Positions 12,532-24,635 are shown, numbered from the stretch's first letter. The stretch: DNA of 64,000 nucleotides from Axinella damicornis (GCA_963931865.1 OZ007516.1:495358-559357), one strand, 5' to 3'. Notes: generated by a model from the sequence alone, not told the origin. Numbers and translations are program-made.

Positions 12532-14112
12532 TCACTCCCTGACCTCAAACTCAGCCCATATTCCCCAGTGGTCACTAGGAAACCGGTCAATGCCAGGCAG
12601 CCGTTCCTTGCCAACCAATGCAAAGCTCTTTGGGTGAAGTTGCCTATCACTTGGGCACAGGTACAGCCTGTCAAGTCGCAACTTGGGCTTGTTCGGATAC
12701 CGCCAGTCATTGGCGCTAACATCCCGTGTGTATTTGTGCTCCTCTTGTGAGCCACATGCCTCCCACACATCAACAGTATTCTCAGGGAGTCCCACACTTC
12801 TCACCTCTGCGTCCCTCACATTCAGATCCCCTCCAAAGATGCAGATTTTTGACTGTTGCAGTTTGGTCATCAATTCAAAGACAGTGTTCAGCTGTTGTTT
12901 TCTTTCAACGGCGTACTCTTCCATGCTTTCCAGATGTGATGTCATCAACTGAATCTCAGCTCCGGAGAACTTCACTGGTAATTGGAGCAGGTGTCTTCCC
13001 ATGCTCGAGTTTGGAAAGCTGAAACACTCCAATGGTCCCATTGTCTCAATTCCAGTTTTCCTCACCAGGATGGCAGGGTAATAATGCATCGGTGGGCTGG
13101 GAGAGCAGTAGCAGTCATACGCAGTGCTTAGCTGGCTCACAATAGAGTCCCATGTGGGTGGAATCACTTCTTGGAGGTATACTGCATGTGGAGTGTGGGA
13201 GCGAATAAACTCGCATATGGCTAGAGTGCGTTCCACAATCTTGCTGTCATCCAGCCCATAGATATTCCAGGACAACATCTTCAGACAGTTGGACGAGCTG
13301 AAGCAGGAGGAGGAACACTGACATGTGCTATGGTGTGCATGCAACCAGAGGGACGTCTATGGTTATTCTGTGTGGACACCATATAAGGCATAAGCATTGC
13401 CACAACTGTCAGCACTTACAGAGTCCTACACGCATGGGATTCAGCCTCACGGGTAATTGCAAATAACCGTAACCCCGCAGCTGCAAGATCTAACTGAGGG
13501 TTGGGGGAGGAACTAAACTGTTCCTTGCTGATGAGAAGGGGAGCATGCCGAAGGAGTATCTTACTACTCAAACTGATGACATCACACACGGCCATGAGTA
13601 CATTGTACATAGCCATGAAATTGGTACGGCACTTATACCATATGACAGAGCCAACATATGGCAAAGTGTAGTAACTGTTGAGAGGGAGCAAGAGTGAGAA
13701 CACACAACGCTGTTATGATGGACCAGAGTTACGTATATATACATGCTCTTGCTTGAGCACTCCTGCCAGTTTGAATGTTGCGGACGGGGCCCGGGAAGGG
13801 GGCACTAAAACTCTCCCTCTGAAAGATTTAGTGCACCCCCAACTAAAGTCTGCCTCTGAGGGGCTAACTTAGTCTGGTTCCCAGACCCACTCGCGGGTCG
13901 GTCTGGGAACCAGACTACTGAGGGGTTCGGGTGAGTGTTAGATTTCAGTTGGTCACTAAAAGCCTTTGCTTCTAGGATTCCCCTTCAGTGGTTGGGGTGT
14001 TGGAGACTACAGCAGATGTATCAACCCCTTCACAACACAGGAAAGTGAACAACATTCTAGCCTTATTCTCTCCCTTGTGAATCAAATCTCCAGTATACCT
14101 TTTCTCTGCCAT
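12532..14112 (-). CDS. TDP2-like phosphodiesterase, copy c
   Basis: Two exons: 14112-14099 (MAEK, 14 nt) and 13297-12532, giving 259 aa in matching phase. All four catalytic motifs are intact: SWNIYGLD (Asn kept; the usual Asp in NIDGLD is Tyr), YLQEV, GGDLNVRD and PSDHWGIW. It is very similar to copies b and d along its whole length and in its 3' flank. The NID to NIY change is unique to this copy and sits next to the catalytic Asn, so activity may differ. Upstream, the divergent strand carries a decayed fragment of the rhamnonate dehydratase-like gene. Confidence 0.82.
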
Positions 14113-14446
14113 GGTTGAATGAGCCTTCATGCGGACTCTGCGGATCGTACAGGGCCAGACTGCACGTCTCAGGGGAAACAACTTCAGCACCAGGTGCATA
14201 TTTATGGCTAAACAGCAGCGAGAGAATTTCAAGCACTTCCAAGCTTCCAGTGCTGGACTCTGACCTGCTCGTAGGAGGGTCTAGTCTGCTACAGCGCATG
14301 ACGTCACTATCCAGGTGGGCGGGGCTGGATGCAGACTGGATGCCAATGACAGTATGCAACTCACAGTCATTTTGTGATGTGTGTGGTGCTGAAATCATGC
14401 AGATATGTTTGCTTTCAGCATGCATTTGTTGTGTGTTTCATGCTGG

Positions 14447-14736
14447 GTGCTGACTGCCACGATATGCAGCCGACCACTGGATCAATGACATGCTCTCTTA
14501 TCCACACTATCAGCCCTCTGGGAGATCAATCCACTTGGCAGTATTGTGGTGGAGGATAGGACTTGTGGAGTTAGTTTAGGGGGAAGGGGGGAGGAAAGAC
14601 GAGATCTTTTGAGTTGGTGGAACAAACTGATGCAACGTTGTTGTCTCCTCTGATGTATCTAGGTGTGTCTATTGGTGGTGAGTAGCTTGATACATTGTGG
14701 AGAATCGTCTCAGCACATTCATGGAGGCCAGGACAG
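14447..14736 (+). pseudogene. Decayed fragment of rhamnonate dehydratase-like gene (exons 2-3)
   Basis: 14447-14573 matches exon 2 of the intact gene (17374-17547), including GADCHD and the end reading gacttgtggagtt, but has deletions and a frameshift. 14663-14736 matches exon 3 (18175-18245), including the acceptor tctag|GTGTGTCTAT, and contains an in-frame TAG. Intron 1 sequence (ggtgctgaaatcatgca) and the promoter block with tgacgtca and gggcggggctg are also shared. The fragment lies head-to-head with TDP2 copy c, exactly as the intact gene does with copy d, so the whole divergent pair was duplicated. Confidence 0.8.
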
Positions 14737-15096
14737 CTAGGTAGGGCATACAGTCATGTGGTCGGTGGTATGAGATGAAAGTGCCAATTCCCCCTGAAAA
14801 TATAGCAGCTAAAAAAAGTTCCCAATATGCATTGCAATAAGTTAAAGTACCGCAAGTTTCGTGAAGTTCAACGATAGCTATGTACGTGTATATATATAGG
14901 TATCTCGAGTTTCCCATAGCTGCCAAGTCGACATGAGGGTACCGTAGCTCTTTGACTACAGTTGTATTTACATTGACAGGGAGCGGTCAGAATACACATG
15001 CCTTTAGAACTATATAAACCATCAGGGGTACAGTGCAGGTCCTGTCCTGATACAACTATACTAACATCTCTAGTGACCAGAATGATTAGCCTGTAG

Positions 15097-16235
15097 TCAC
15101 TCCCTGACTTCAAACTCAGCCCATATTCCCCAGTGGTCACTAGGAAACCGGTCAATGCCAGGCAGCCGTTCCTTGCCAACCAATGCAAAGCTCGTGGGGT
15201 GAAGTTGCCTATCACGAGGGCACAGGTACAGCCGGTCAAATCGTAACTTGGGCCTGTTTGGATACTGCCAGTCTAGATTGTCATTGGCGCTAACATCCCA
15301 TGTGTATTTGTGCTTCTCTTGTGAGCCACATGCCTCCCACACGTCAGCAGTTTTCTCAGGGAATCTCACACTGTTCACCTCCGCATCCCTCACATTCAGA
15401 TCCCCTCCAAAGATGCAGATTTTTGACTGCTGCAGTCCAGTTATCAACCTAAAGACGGTGTTCAGCTGTTGTTTTCTTTCAACGGCGTAATCTTTCATGC
15501 TTTCCAGATGTGATGTCATCAGCTGAATCTCAACTCCTGAGAACTTCACTGGTAATTGGAGCAGGTGTCTTCCCATGCTCGAGCGTGGAAAATTGAAACA
15601 CTCCAGTGGTCCCATTGTCTCAATTCCAGTTTTCCTGACCAGGATGGCAGGGTAATAATGCACCGGTGGGCTGGGAGAGCAGTAGCAGTCATACGCAGTG
15701 CTTAGCTGACTCACAATAGAGTCCCATGTGGGTGATACCACTTCTTGAAGGTATACTGCATGTGGAGTGTGGGAACGAATGAACTCGCATACAGCTAGAG
15801 TGCGTTCCACAACGTTTCTCTGGTCCAGACCATCGATATTCCAGGACAACAACTTCAAACAGTTGGACGAGCTGAAGCAGAAAGAGGAATTAATATTTGT
15901 TTGTACTTTCTGAACACCAAATGTGGTGCAAACATGTCACAGCCGTCTGCATCTTCAGAGTCCTACAATGAATGGACTCAGCTCACAGGCAGTCCTGCAG
16001 GTCCTGCCTTTCCCCCTCCAACACCCCCCAACTAAAGTCTGCCTCTGAGGTGAGGGATGCAGTTAGGGATAATGTAGTGGCTTCCCCCCCCCCCTCGCTA
16101 ACACTCATATTGTACTGACCCCTTCTTCACAACACACGAAGCTAAGGTGAACAAACATTCTATCCTCCTTGTCAGGATCGTATGAGGAGGAGCCTGGGGA
16201 CGAAGCTACACACAGCTATACCTTCTCTCTGCCAT
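15097..16235 (-). CDS. TDP2-like phosphodiesterase, copy d
   Basis: Two exons: 16235-16222 (14 nt, MAEK plus two bases) and 15871-15097, giving 262 aa. The motifs LSWNIDGLD (Asn16), YLQEV (Glu48), TSHLES, GGDLNVRD and PSDHWGIWAEF (His251) are all intact. Its intron is the shortest of the set (about 350 bp). It shares a 412-bp upstream region with the divergent rhamnonate dehydratase-like gene. Family knowledge: Mg-dependent hydrolysis of 5'-phosphotyrosyl DNA linkages in the nucleus. That this paralogue keeps the role is inferred from the conserved active site. Confidence 0.83.
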
Positions 16236-16647
16236 GGTTGAGTGAGCCTTCAGAACACTTGCGGACTCTGTGCACTCACTGTACAGGTCAGACTCCCAAG
16301 GAAACAACTTCGGCACACGCGAGACTAAGAGGTAATAATTCATGGATAGACAACAAAATTCATACATGCCCCATACAAACATGGACAAGTATGATAGTTT
16401 CTGCCTTCAAGCCTCCAGTGCTAACAGCAGTTCCTTACCTAGTCTGGCGCAGCCAGACCCTCGCACCGGACTATTCCTTACCTACGGTGTTTAGCTAAGG
16501 CTCTCGTGGGAGGGTCTGAGTCTCTATCGTATACGTGTAGTGGGCGTAACAGTCACTGTAGGCTGCGGCCGCATGGGCCGCAAACTAGCTCTGCCAATGT
16601 CTATGACGTCACCGTAGGTGGGCGGGGCTGAAACAGCAAAAAGCAAG
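16236..16647. promoter_or_regulatory. Bidirectional promoter, TDP2 copy d / rhamnonate dehydratase-like gene
   Basis: The head-to-head ATGs are 412 bp apart. The region is GC-rich and contains a CRE-like tgacgtca (about 16603) and a GC box gggcggggc. Both are also found in the duplicate upstream of TDP2 copy c (near 14299-14325). The ATG of the plus gene has the context aagATGGCGG. Confidence 0.6.
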
Positions 16648-17676
16648 ATGGCGGAGTGTGTCGAATTCCCTAGAATCAAGGAAATCAGAGCGTATGTGAA
16701 GAAGGCAAACGTCGACCAGGGTATGGATGACATATGGGTTTGATTGATTTGATATGGGTGGATGTGTCATTTGCACAGGCTAGTCTTGAACCAGACCTTG
16801 TGAAGGGTCTGAGTCACGACTACGCACAGGCTTTGTCAAGGGGGTGACACTCCCATTGACGCCGTAGTCAGAGCTGCGACCGGGGTCAAGAAATCTTGAC
16901 CGTCATTTTTGCTGCTTGACCGCTTGACCGCATCACAAAAAGACTCTTGACCGTTTGACTGCGCTGTATTTCAGCCGTTGACCGCTTGACGGCCGATAGT
17001 ATACGGAAGAATGCGTAGCAACTGCAGCCTTTCCTTAGTATACGGGGTCAAGATTCGCTGATAAGCCCGGTCGCAGCTCTGACTACAGCATGTATGGGAG
17101 TGTCACCCCCTTGTTTGTGGTAGTCTCGCGGTGCCAGACCCACATGGAAGGGCCCCGCGAGACTAGCTTTATGGTGTGTGGTGCTGAAACCATGCATTTG
17201 CCTTTGCTATCAGCATGCATTTGGAAGTGGATATTGGTCCGGCAGGACCCAGACTACTCTATTATAAGTAATGGGCACGCATGCCCATTCAGCATTGGCC
17301 CTGGCCCCAAACGTAACCCTAATCATTGCCCTCCCTTCTTCCTGTCAGATCAATAACCTATTTTTGTGCTCAGGTGCTGACTGTCACGATGTAGCTGACC
17401 AGCACTGGATCAATGGTTACCCAACACCTATTGCCAATCCGATGTCCTCTTACCCTCGCTACCAGCCCTTTCGCAAGTCCTGGGGGATCAATGCAATGGG
17501 CAGCGTTGTGGTGGAGGCAGAGGCGGAGGATGGGACTTGTGGAGTTGGTGAGGAGGAATGGGAGAGTTGGCCTGGGGGGGGGGGGGGGGGGGGGGGGCTA
17601 GTCTCAGTCCCAAACCCAGCGTGGATTGCTTACAGTATCACACACGGTGAAGGAGAGTCTGGTGATGTAAGCATAT

Positions 17677-17713
<37 letters not shown>

Positions 17714-18324
17714 TGATTGGTTGATTTTAATTTTAGACAGGAAATGTCCCTTCAGCCACTTGGCTGGTTCTCCAGGGAGTCACAGTAAGCCATACAATTG
17801 TCTACAAAGTATACCATTTTTCGTGTTCTCTGCTGGAATTCAAGCAGAGCCAATCAAATAACATAGCTAATTGAATAATGTGTGCATAGCTAATAGATGG
17901 TTATGTCTGTCAGATTGCTGCTACTGTGGAGGATGCTGGAGGGCTTTCAGCTACAGCCAAAGCAACACAAACCAAGCTGCACAAACCAGTGGTATACTTT
18001 GTGCGGGGTCGCGATGTTGTTTGCACATGAGCTATAGTGTAATTGCTGAACACGAAACATGACAAGAGTCCTCTCTGTGTTTAATACTGGAAGCTGGGTT
18101 TGGTTGGGTCTGGGACTGGTGAGGGGGGGGATGAGCAAATTAACTAACGCTGTTGCCTTCTCTGATGTGTCTAGGTGTGTCTATAGGTGGTGAGCCAGCC
18201 TGTTACATTGTGGAGAATCATCTCAGCAGATTTGTCGAGGGACAGGTTAGGCAATTGAGTCTCTCACATGACTCTAGCCAACTTGAATTGCAACACACAC
18301 ACACAACACACAACCTCCTCCCCC

Positions 18325-18377
<53 letters not shown>

Positions 18378-21300
18378 CATGCCTGATTTATTACACACAC
18401 ATGTACACACACATGCACACATACACACACACACACACACCACACACACACACGACAAGGATCCGTGCAACATTGAACTCATGTGGGACCAAATGTTCCG
18501 GAGCACTATCAACTATGGCAGAAAAGGATTACCCATGTAAATTGTGGTCTTGTACGAGGCCAGTTGTGGTCTTGTACGAGGCCAGTTGTGGTCTTAACCT
18601 CATACCCAGGCCCAGCCTGGGGCGGGACAGGGCCTGGGTACCAGGATAGTTGTGATCCCGCCTGAGTGGCTGGGGCCCAGGTACAAAGCTAGTTGTGATC
18701 TAGAGATTCATGTATTAACACAGTGCAACATGGATCATGTGCATAGCCAGTGGCGTAATGATTGAAATCCTCCACCAGCCAAGCCATCAGTGCCGTGGAC
18801 CTGGCGCTGTGGGACCTGCTGGGGAAGCTGAGGAAGGAGCCGGTGTACTCGCTCCTGGGAGGAAAGACAAAGGTGTGTGGTAGGCCCGTAGCCGGGGTTC
18901 GGTGGAATCCCCTAGATGCTGTATAAAAGTGGGAGTGGCTATCTCATTTGGAACCCCCTGGACCCAATATTAGCCCCCCTAGACTATAGTGGCGGCATGG
19001 CTATAGGCCTGCGCGGGTGTGTTGGTGTGAGGGGGAGGGGGGGCAGCCCTCATGTATATGCAATGTTTTCTTCTGCAGGAGCGGCTGCCAGTGTACTGCA
19101 CAACTGCCAAGCCCTCTGTTGCTAAGGTAACGTTTCACTTGTGTATTGGGATGGCTGCATGGTGGCCGGATGGTTAAAGCATGCAGAGTATACCAGGATT
19201 GGAAACATTCGCAATTACAGAATTTCATCCGCATTTCGCTACTGTGTATACTTCCGTAACCTAAATCAGCGTGAATTCTGCCAGAATGGCTGCATCTCTA
19301 TTATCAGTTGCTATTTCCGGTCTCCTCATTAGCCACTCTACATGTAGGTTCTTGCATAGATAAGAATACCACAGGGTTATAGCATTACTGAATAGGCGTC
19401 TCCTGAGTTTCACAAACTAGTAGTTAATTGTTTGATGCAAGCTCCCCCCTCTCTCCACCCTCCCTCCCTCCTCCCCCTCCCTCCTCCCCCTCCCTCCTCC
19501 CCCTCCTCCCCTCCCTCCTCCCTCCTTCCCCCCTCCCTCCTCTCCCTCCTTCCCCCCTCCCTCCTCTCCCTCCTTCCCCCCTCCCTCCTCTCCCTCCTTC
19601 CCCCCTCCCTCCTCTCCCTCCTTCCCCCCTCCCTCCTCTCCCTCCTTCCCCCCTCCCTCCTCTCCCTCCTTCCCCCCTCCCTCCTCTCCCTCCTTCCCCC
19701 CTCCCTCCTCTCCCTCCTTCCCCCCTCCCTCCTCTCCCTCCTTCCCCCCTCCCTCCTCTCCCTCCACCTCCCAAGGCTCTTGGGTTTGTGGGAGCCAAGA
19801 TCCCGTGTGCTTATGGCCCCTCAGATGGGGATGAAGGTCTAGCCAAGAACGTGGAGCTCTTCAAACAAGCAAGAGAGGCGGTGGGACCTGACTTCCCCCT
19901 CATGTAAGCCGAGGCTCAATCATAGCTTTACTATTTTGTGACCAGTATTGTGCCTTGGAATGAGGCTAAACTACATGTACACTACACAGTAGTAGTATGT
20001 AGGTGGGTGGTTTCTCCTGACCCCTGACCCCTGACCCCTGACCCTGGGCCATTGTGTATCCTCTCTGCAGGCTGGACTGCTACATGGCACTCAGCCCGCC
20101 TTATGCAATAAAGGTACCACGTTGGGGGCTCTCTCAGTTACACATGGCCTCCCAAGATTCATATTCTTTACTGGAGGTGCTTCCTGTGGAAAGATCAATG
20201 TATGGGAGTACCTTAAGGACAGGTTTAATTACGAGTACTTAATTTTGCGATTTGGCTACCTCTCACATTTTGCTAGTACTAATAATTGCGGAATTGCAGA
20301 AAAATCAACCACACCCACTAATTATACCAAAAGTATTAACTCTTTAGGGCCCATAGCGGATATATCCGCCAAAAGTTGTGTATATTACAGAACCATGTAC
20401 TATGGCTTCTCACTTTCTAGCGATGGACGGGCTTGGACCAGCACTACTCCTGGAGACTTGTTGGTAATCCCCCTCTGCAGAATCAAAAGCGCCAAGTGTC
20501 TCAGCTGGCAGCTGTTTGGACCTAAATCGCAAAATTCGCAATTATAATAGTACCTGTTATTAAACCTATCCCTAAGGTATACACTGGAGAATCTGAATTT
20601 TGAGAATTAAGTCATGAATTCACACCATACACTGATTAATTGCAAGTCACATGATTAATTGCACTGTGCATGGATTAATTGCCAGTCACATGCAGCCCAA
20701 GAGGTTGTTACAGGTACAAGGTGTGTTGCCATGGAATTTCATTTTAGGTGCTTAAGGTCTATTGAGGCTAGCCTCGTACCCAGGCCCTCACGCGGAACGC
20801 GGAAGAGGGCCTGGTGACACTTGGCAAAATTCCCGTATGTGCACAGTCAGCATAACTGCGTAATCGATTACATTCCTATACTTGGATGCATTCGAAATCA
20901 CGCGGAAGGTAGCTGTTGGTGATGGCTAAGTAGAACGTCCTTGCCAAGGAGCGACCAGAGGTGAGTTTTGAAGGCTAGAACAGCGGTTTTATCAAACGGC
21001 TACACTTTTCACGGGGTAAAGAATGTAATTACTACGCAGTAATTGGAAATGGACGAACGTTGATTCGCCTACCCGAAATCAAGACTGCTGAGCTCAGCAC
21101 ATACGGGAATTTTGCCAAGTGTCACCAGGCCCACTTCCGCGTTTCGCGTGTGGGCCTGGGAACGAGGCTATATTGAGGCTGTGTTCTGCTAGCCTCATAC
21201 CCAATAGGATTTAAATTCTGAATTTGATCCCAGCCAGCTGTGCTGGGTACGTAGCTCAGTCGTGGGCTGCTGGTGATCATGCATTGTGGGTTTGGATCCC

Positions 21301-24300
21301 AGAAACATTTCTGCTGGATTGAACAAAATCTGAATAGCAGATTTTACTGTGTTTGATTGTACGTTGCTCCTCTTGCAACAGCTTGCCAAGGCGCTGCAGC
21401 CCTACGGTCTGAAGTGGATTGAAGAATGCTTACAGCCAGACGACTACCATGGTTAGTAGAGGTATTGACTTGTCTTCGTGATATCATTAAGATAAACTGC
21501 ATGGTACAATGTTAGTGATGGCATATTGCCACAGCTGCTCATTATACCTTATATAGACATGTGCACGTGTTGCCTTGTACCTAGCTGACTTGTACCCAAT
21601 ATCCACAGCAGTGTTGTCAGTATTCACTGCGTATACTATAAATAGGAGTTCACTTTTCAATTGACCCACATACTTATCAGGGTTTCTTTTAGGGGGGGGG
21701 GCATAATGCCCCCCCCTTGAATCTTTACTGCCCCCCCCTTGAATGATACCCAAGAAGTGTTATGTATGCAAAGCTATTCATGCCTCCCTGCTTATGCTTG
21801 TCAAGTTATAATTATGTTTGGTATATGTATGTATTTGCTGACATAGAGCCCCAAAATTGATACCACAACTACCACAGACTAGTTTCAGTATGATTGTAAT
21901 ATCACAGACTAGCTTTCAGTATGGTAGCAGCTGGAGACACAATACATGGAATCTGTGCTTGTGTTCATGCAGGTTACTCGGAGTTACACCGGGCGCTCTC
22001 TGGTGTCACGATGGTCACTACTGGAGAGCATGAGTACACACGGTGTGTAATACACTGTGGATGTATGTGTGTATGTTGTTGTGCAAGTTCTAATTTGTCG
22101 TGCACCTTTTCATTCCTCTGTGTATCTCCAGGTATGGCTATCGATTGCTCTTGGAGAACAGCTGTGCTGATATCCTGCAGCCGGACATCACATGGATGGG
22201 GGGAATCACAGAGGTAGTTGGCGGTGCAGCCTCATTCCCAGACCATACCAGCCATGGCCCAGGAATGAGGCCAAGATGGCTAATGTGGTAGAACAAGAGC
22301 GCATGATGACATCATTGTTTTTTTTCCTCCTCCGCCGTGAAAAAACAATGATATGTCATCATGCGCTCTTGGGTAGAAGTGGAGACACGTACTGGAGCTT
22401 GTTCCCAGGCTCTCACTGCTTGTGGCATGCTCACAGTACAGGAACAGGCTCATTGCCGCTTCACGCTGAAGACTGGGGTAGGCCTGGGAACAAGACTAGT
22501 ATAAAATCCCTAGTTTTATGTGCCTGACTGCATCTAGGCTTATGGAGATCCAACTTTGCCGAGCCGATGTCAATTGCTGGTAGCAAGCTCTCCCACCTCC
22601 TGCTGACCATTCAATGCCATCATGATCGATCTAGCCTCGTTCCCAGGCTCCCCACGTGCAGGGGGGAGCCTGGGAACGAGGCTAATCATGGTCATCTAGC
22701 TGCCTAAATGCAAATTTATTTTCTTTGTATGTGTCACTCAGGCTCGCAGGGTGGTTGCCATGGCAGCATCACATGACCTGCATGTGATCCCCCATGGGTC
22801 CAGTGTGTACTCCTACCACCTCCAGTATGCCTTCACCTGCTGCCCCTTGGCCGAGTACATCAACCTTAGTCCACAGGTGGGTGGAGGGTGGGAGGGGGAG
22901 GGGAGATGAGAGGGAATGGGGGGGGGGGGGGGGGGGGGGGGGGGGGATCGAGGAGGAGGGGGAGGGAAGGAAGGGCAGAGGAGGTGAGGGGGTGGGAAAG
23001 GTTATATAGGAAGTTAGCATGTAATAGATGCATGCAGTTGAGCATAATTGTGTCCATTAGCAGGATTGCATGTTGATTTGGATGTGGGGTAGTGATTACC
23101 TAAGTTCAATGACTTGGTGTTGTAGCTGAGAGCACATTAATAGAGTCCCACAGTCTACTTAGCATACTCTTGGTGTGCAGGTGGCATGGCCTATGGTACG
23201 ACGTGTGATATGTACAACGTGACAGTGTTGTGTTCCCCATTCAGGCAGACAAGGTGGTGCCCTATTTTGGAGGGCTTTTCTCTGATGAACCGCTGCCAGC
23301 AAATGGCTACATTGACCTCCCAAAGAGGTGTGTGGATACGCATGCATGTCCATAGGAGTATTTGTGTGTGCACGTGCATATGGCTTCATGCATTTTGAAT
23401 TGCTACTGACTGCATGACAGCCAGTTTCTATAGCAACTGATGGTTTATAGTCATATATATGCAGGAGGTGGTTGCCAACTTGCCATATAAGTAATCACCA
23501 CATTGGAAGGTGGCCTGTCAGTCCCTTGAAACCTGCAGCTGGTTGTAGAACACCTGCTGACCACCACAAACCAGAATACTGGCGGTGCCTGGGGCTGCCT
23601 GGGCATGTAGAACTTCCCACCAGCAGCACATCTGAGCTTCTGTTTCAATAGCAACATTCTGCCTGGGGTAGAACCTCCCCAGCAACACTCTGCTGTGGGT
23701 AGAGCTCTCGGATCCCTATAGCAACCCTAGGACTCAAATCTTTACCGCTGTGTAGAACATCCTGATGCACTGTAGCCTACCAGCATTGCGGTTGCCACGT
23801 GAACCAGTAATGCTATGTAACAGTTCAGAAATTGCTACCACCAGTATATGGCAATCAAGATTCTATATCCATGGCCCAATCATTGTTGCTGGTAACTGAG
23901 AATTGTGTTGGCCAATGTGATTTTCTGGCTATATTCTCCCCTAGAAAAATATTATTGCACCAGAAAAAACTCTCTATAAACCAGTTAAATGTACAAAAAG
24001 TCTCTTGCAGTACAGAATTATTCAACTCGGGGCGAGGTCTCAAAGTGAATACAACACTCACCTTGCACCTCCTCTATTCCTGCCCGTCTGCATAGTGCAC
24101 TTGAGGCAGTAGTATGCACATGTACATGGTGACCAGCTGCCTTCATCTTTGTAGGCCTGGGTTTGGTGTGACTCTGAACAGAGAGGGACTGGAAAGACCA
24201 TACCCTCGCTCACAGCAGCAGGTGTGCATACGACCTTGTTACGTATACCCCCCCCCCCCCCCCCCCCCCGGCTATATAGCCTCAATCTAAACTTTAATGT

Positions 24301-24374
24301 CTATGCAGGTTGAGGGCCAGTGCAGGGCTAACAAGATGAGCTACCAGACCGCCAAAGCTAAAATGCCCCTTTGA
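16648..24374 (+). CDS. L-rhamnonate dehydratase-like enolase-superfamily enzyme
   Basis: Fifteen exons: 16648-16720, 17374-17547, 18175-18245, 18460-18536, 18779-18872, 19079-19126, 19776-19903, 20071-20113, 21382-21451, 21973-22042, 22132-22213, 22742-22876, 23245-23327, 24155-24221 and 24309-24374. They give 426 aa with every junction in phase. The protein resembles bacterial RhmD (about 400 aa) end to end: [67 protein letters not shown] and [11 protein letters not shown]. The three metal-binding acids (in LDCY, IEEC and GEHE), the Asp and the base His of the RhmD active site are visible. The likely reaction is dehydration of an aldonic acid such as L-rhamnonate. Exact substrate is inferred, since the mandelate-racemase subgroup is functionally diverse. 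The bacterial/fungal character of the family raises the question of ancient transfer. Confidence 0.88.
16836..17113. mobile_element. Fold-back element in intron 1 of the dehydratase-like gene
   Basis: The left arm (aagggggtgacactccca, then gtagtcagagctgcgaccgg) is repeated inverted at the right end. The centre is rich in cttgaccg repeats. No coding capacity, so MITE-like. Confidence 0.7.
17575..17715. repeat. Poly-G run and GATA tract
   Basis: A G run of about 23 bases (17575-17597) and about ten GATA units (from 17672) lie in intron 2 of the dehydratase-like gene. The exact G count is likely to be uncertain in the assembly. Confidence 0.9.
18296..18456. repeat. Poly-C plus CA dinucleotide tract before an acceptor
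   Basis: CA repeats, a C run and further CA repeats end directly at the acceptor cgacaag of exon 4 of the dehydratase-like gene, taking the place of a normal pyrimidine tract. Confidence 0.9.
19441..19771. repeat. 24-bp pyrimidine minisatellite
   Basis: About ten copies of a 24-bp unit (CTTCCCCCCTCCCTCCTCTC plus CCTC), with less regular CT-rich sequence before them. They end at the acceptor of exon 7 of the dehydratase-like gene. The open Pro/Leu frames are artefacts. Confidence 0.92.
20765..21172. mobile_element. Long fold-back element with CCTCGT(A/T)CCCAGGCC ends
   Basis: The left arm (cctcgtacccaggccc ... gtgacacttggcaaaattcc) is matched inverted by the right arm (ggaattttgccaagtgtcac ... 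ggcctgggaacgaggc). The element is bordered by nearly identical tattgaggct sequences, suggesting target duplication. It lies in intron 8 of the dehydratase-like gene. Confidence 0.75.
21233..21306 (+). mobile_element. tRNA-derived SINE-like segment
   Basis: GTAGCTCAGTCGTGGGCTG resembles a tRNA A box, and about 40 bases later GGTTTGGATCCCAG resembles a B box. No clean cloverleaf acceptor stem was found, so a SINE head rather than a tRNA gene is proposed. Confidence 0.4.
22300..22685. repeat. Two intronic palindromes
   Basis: 22300-22375: arms caagagcgcatgatgacat and its complement around a T-rich loop. 22632-22685: arms tagcctcgttcccaggct and its complement. Each belongs to a family found again elsewhere in the window. 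Confidence 0.85.
22919..22946. repeat. Poly-G run
   Basis: A run of about 28 G in a purine-rich intron. A similar C run lies at about 24249-24270. Confidence 0.9.
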
Positions 24375-24635
24375 GCTGTATGGTGTGTTCTTGATCTCCC
24401 AGCTGATGTGTTTACTTGTAAACAATCATGCATGGCAATGTATATTATACGTGTTTACTTGGAAACAATCATGGCAATGTACCTTGTTCATGTGAAACTT
24501 CGAATCAGGGGAGTACAATACTAGTGCTACTAGCCTCGTTCCCAGACCAGTTGACCTGAGAACGAGACTAGGATACAAATTCACTACATACTAGTACATG
24601 TAGAAGATCCTACTACAGCAACAGCTGCCTATAGT

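Noticed and set aside
18218..18540. Cys/Val- and Thr/His-rich frames
   Set aside because: CA-repeat translations. The real coding parts here are the small exons at 18175-18245 and 18460-18536.
19428..19907. Pro/Leu/Ser-rich plus-strand protein and Gly/Glu-rich minus-strand protein
   Set aside because: Translation of a 24-bp pyrimidine minisatellite. Only 19776-19903 is coding, as an exon of the dehydratase-like gene.
21233..21306. Functional tRNA gene
   Set aside because: A- and B-box-like motifs are present, but no acceptor stem or anticodon stem pairing could be drawn.
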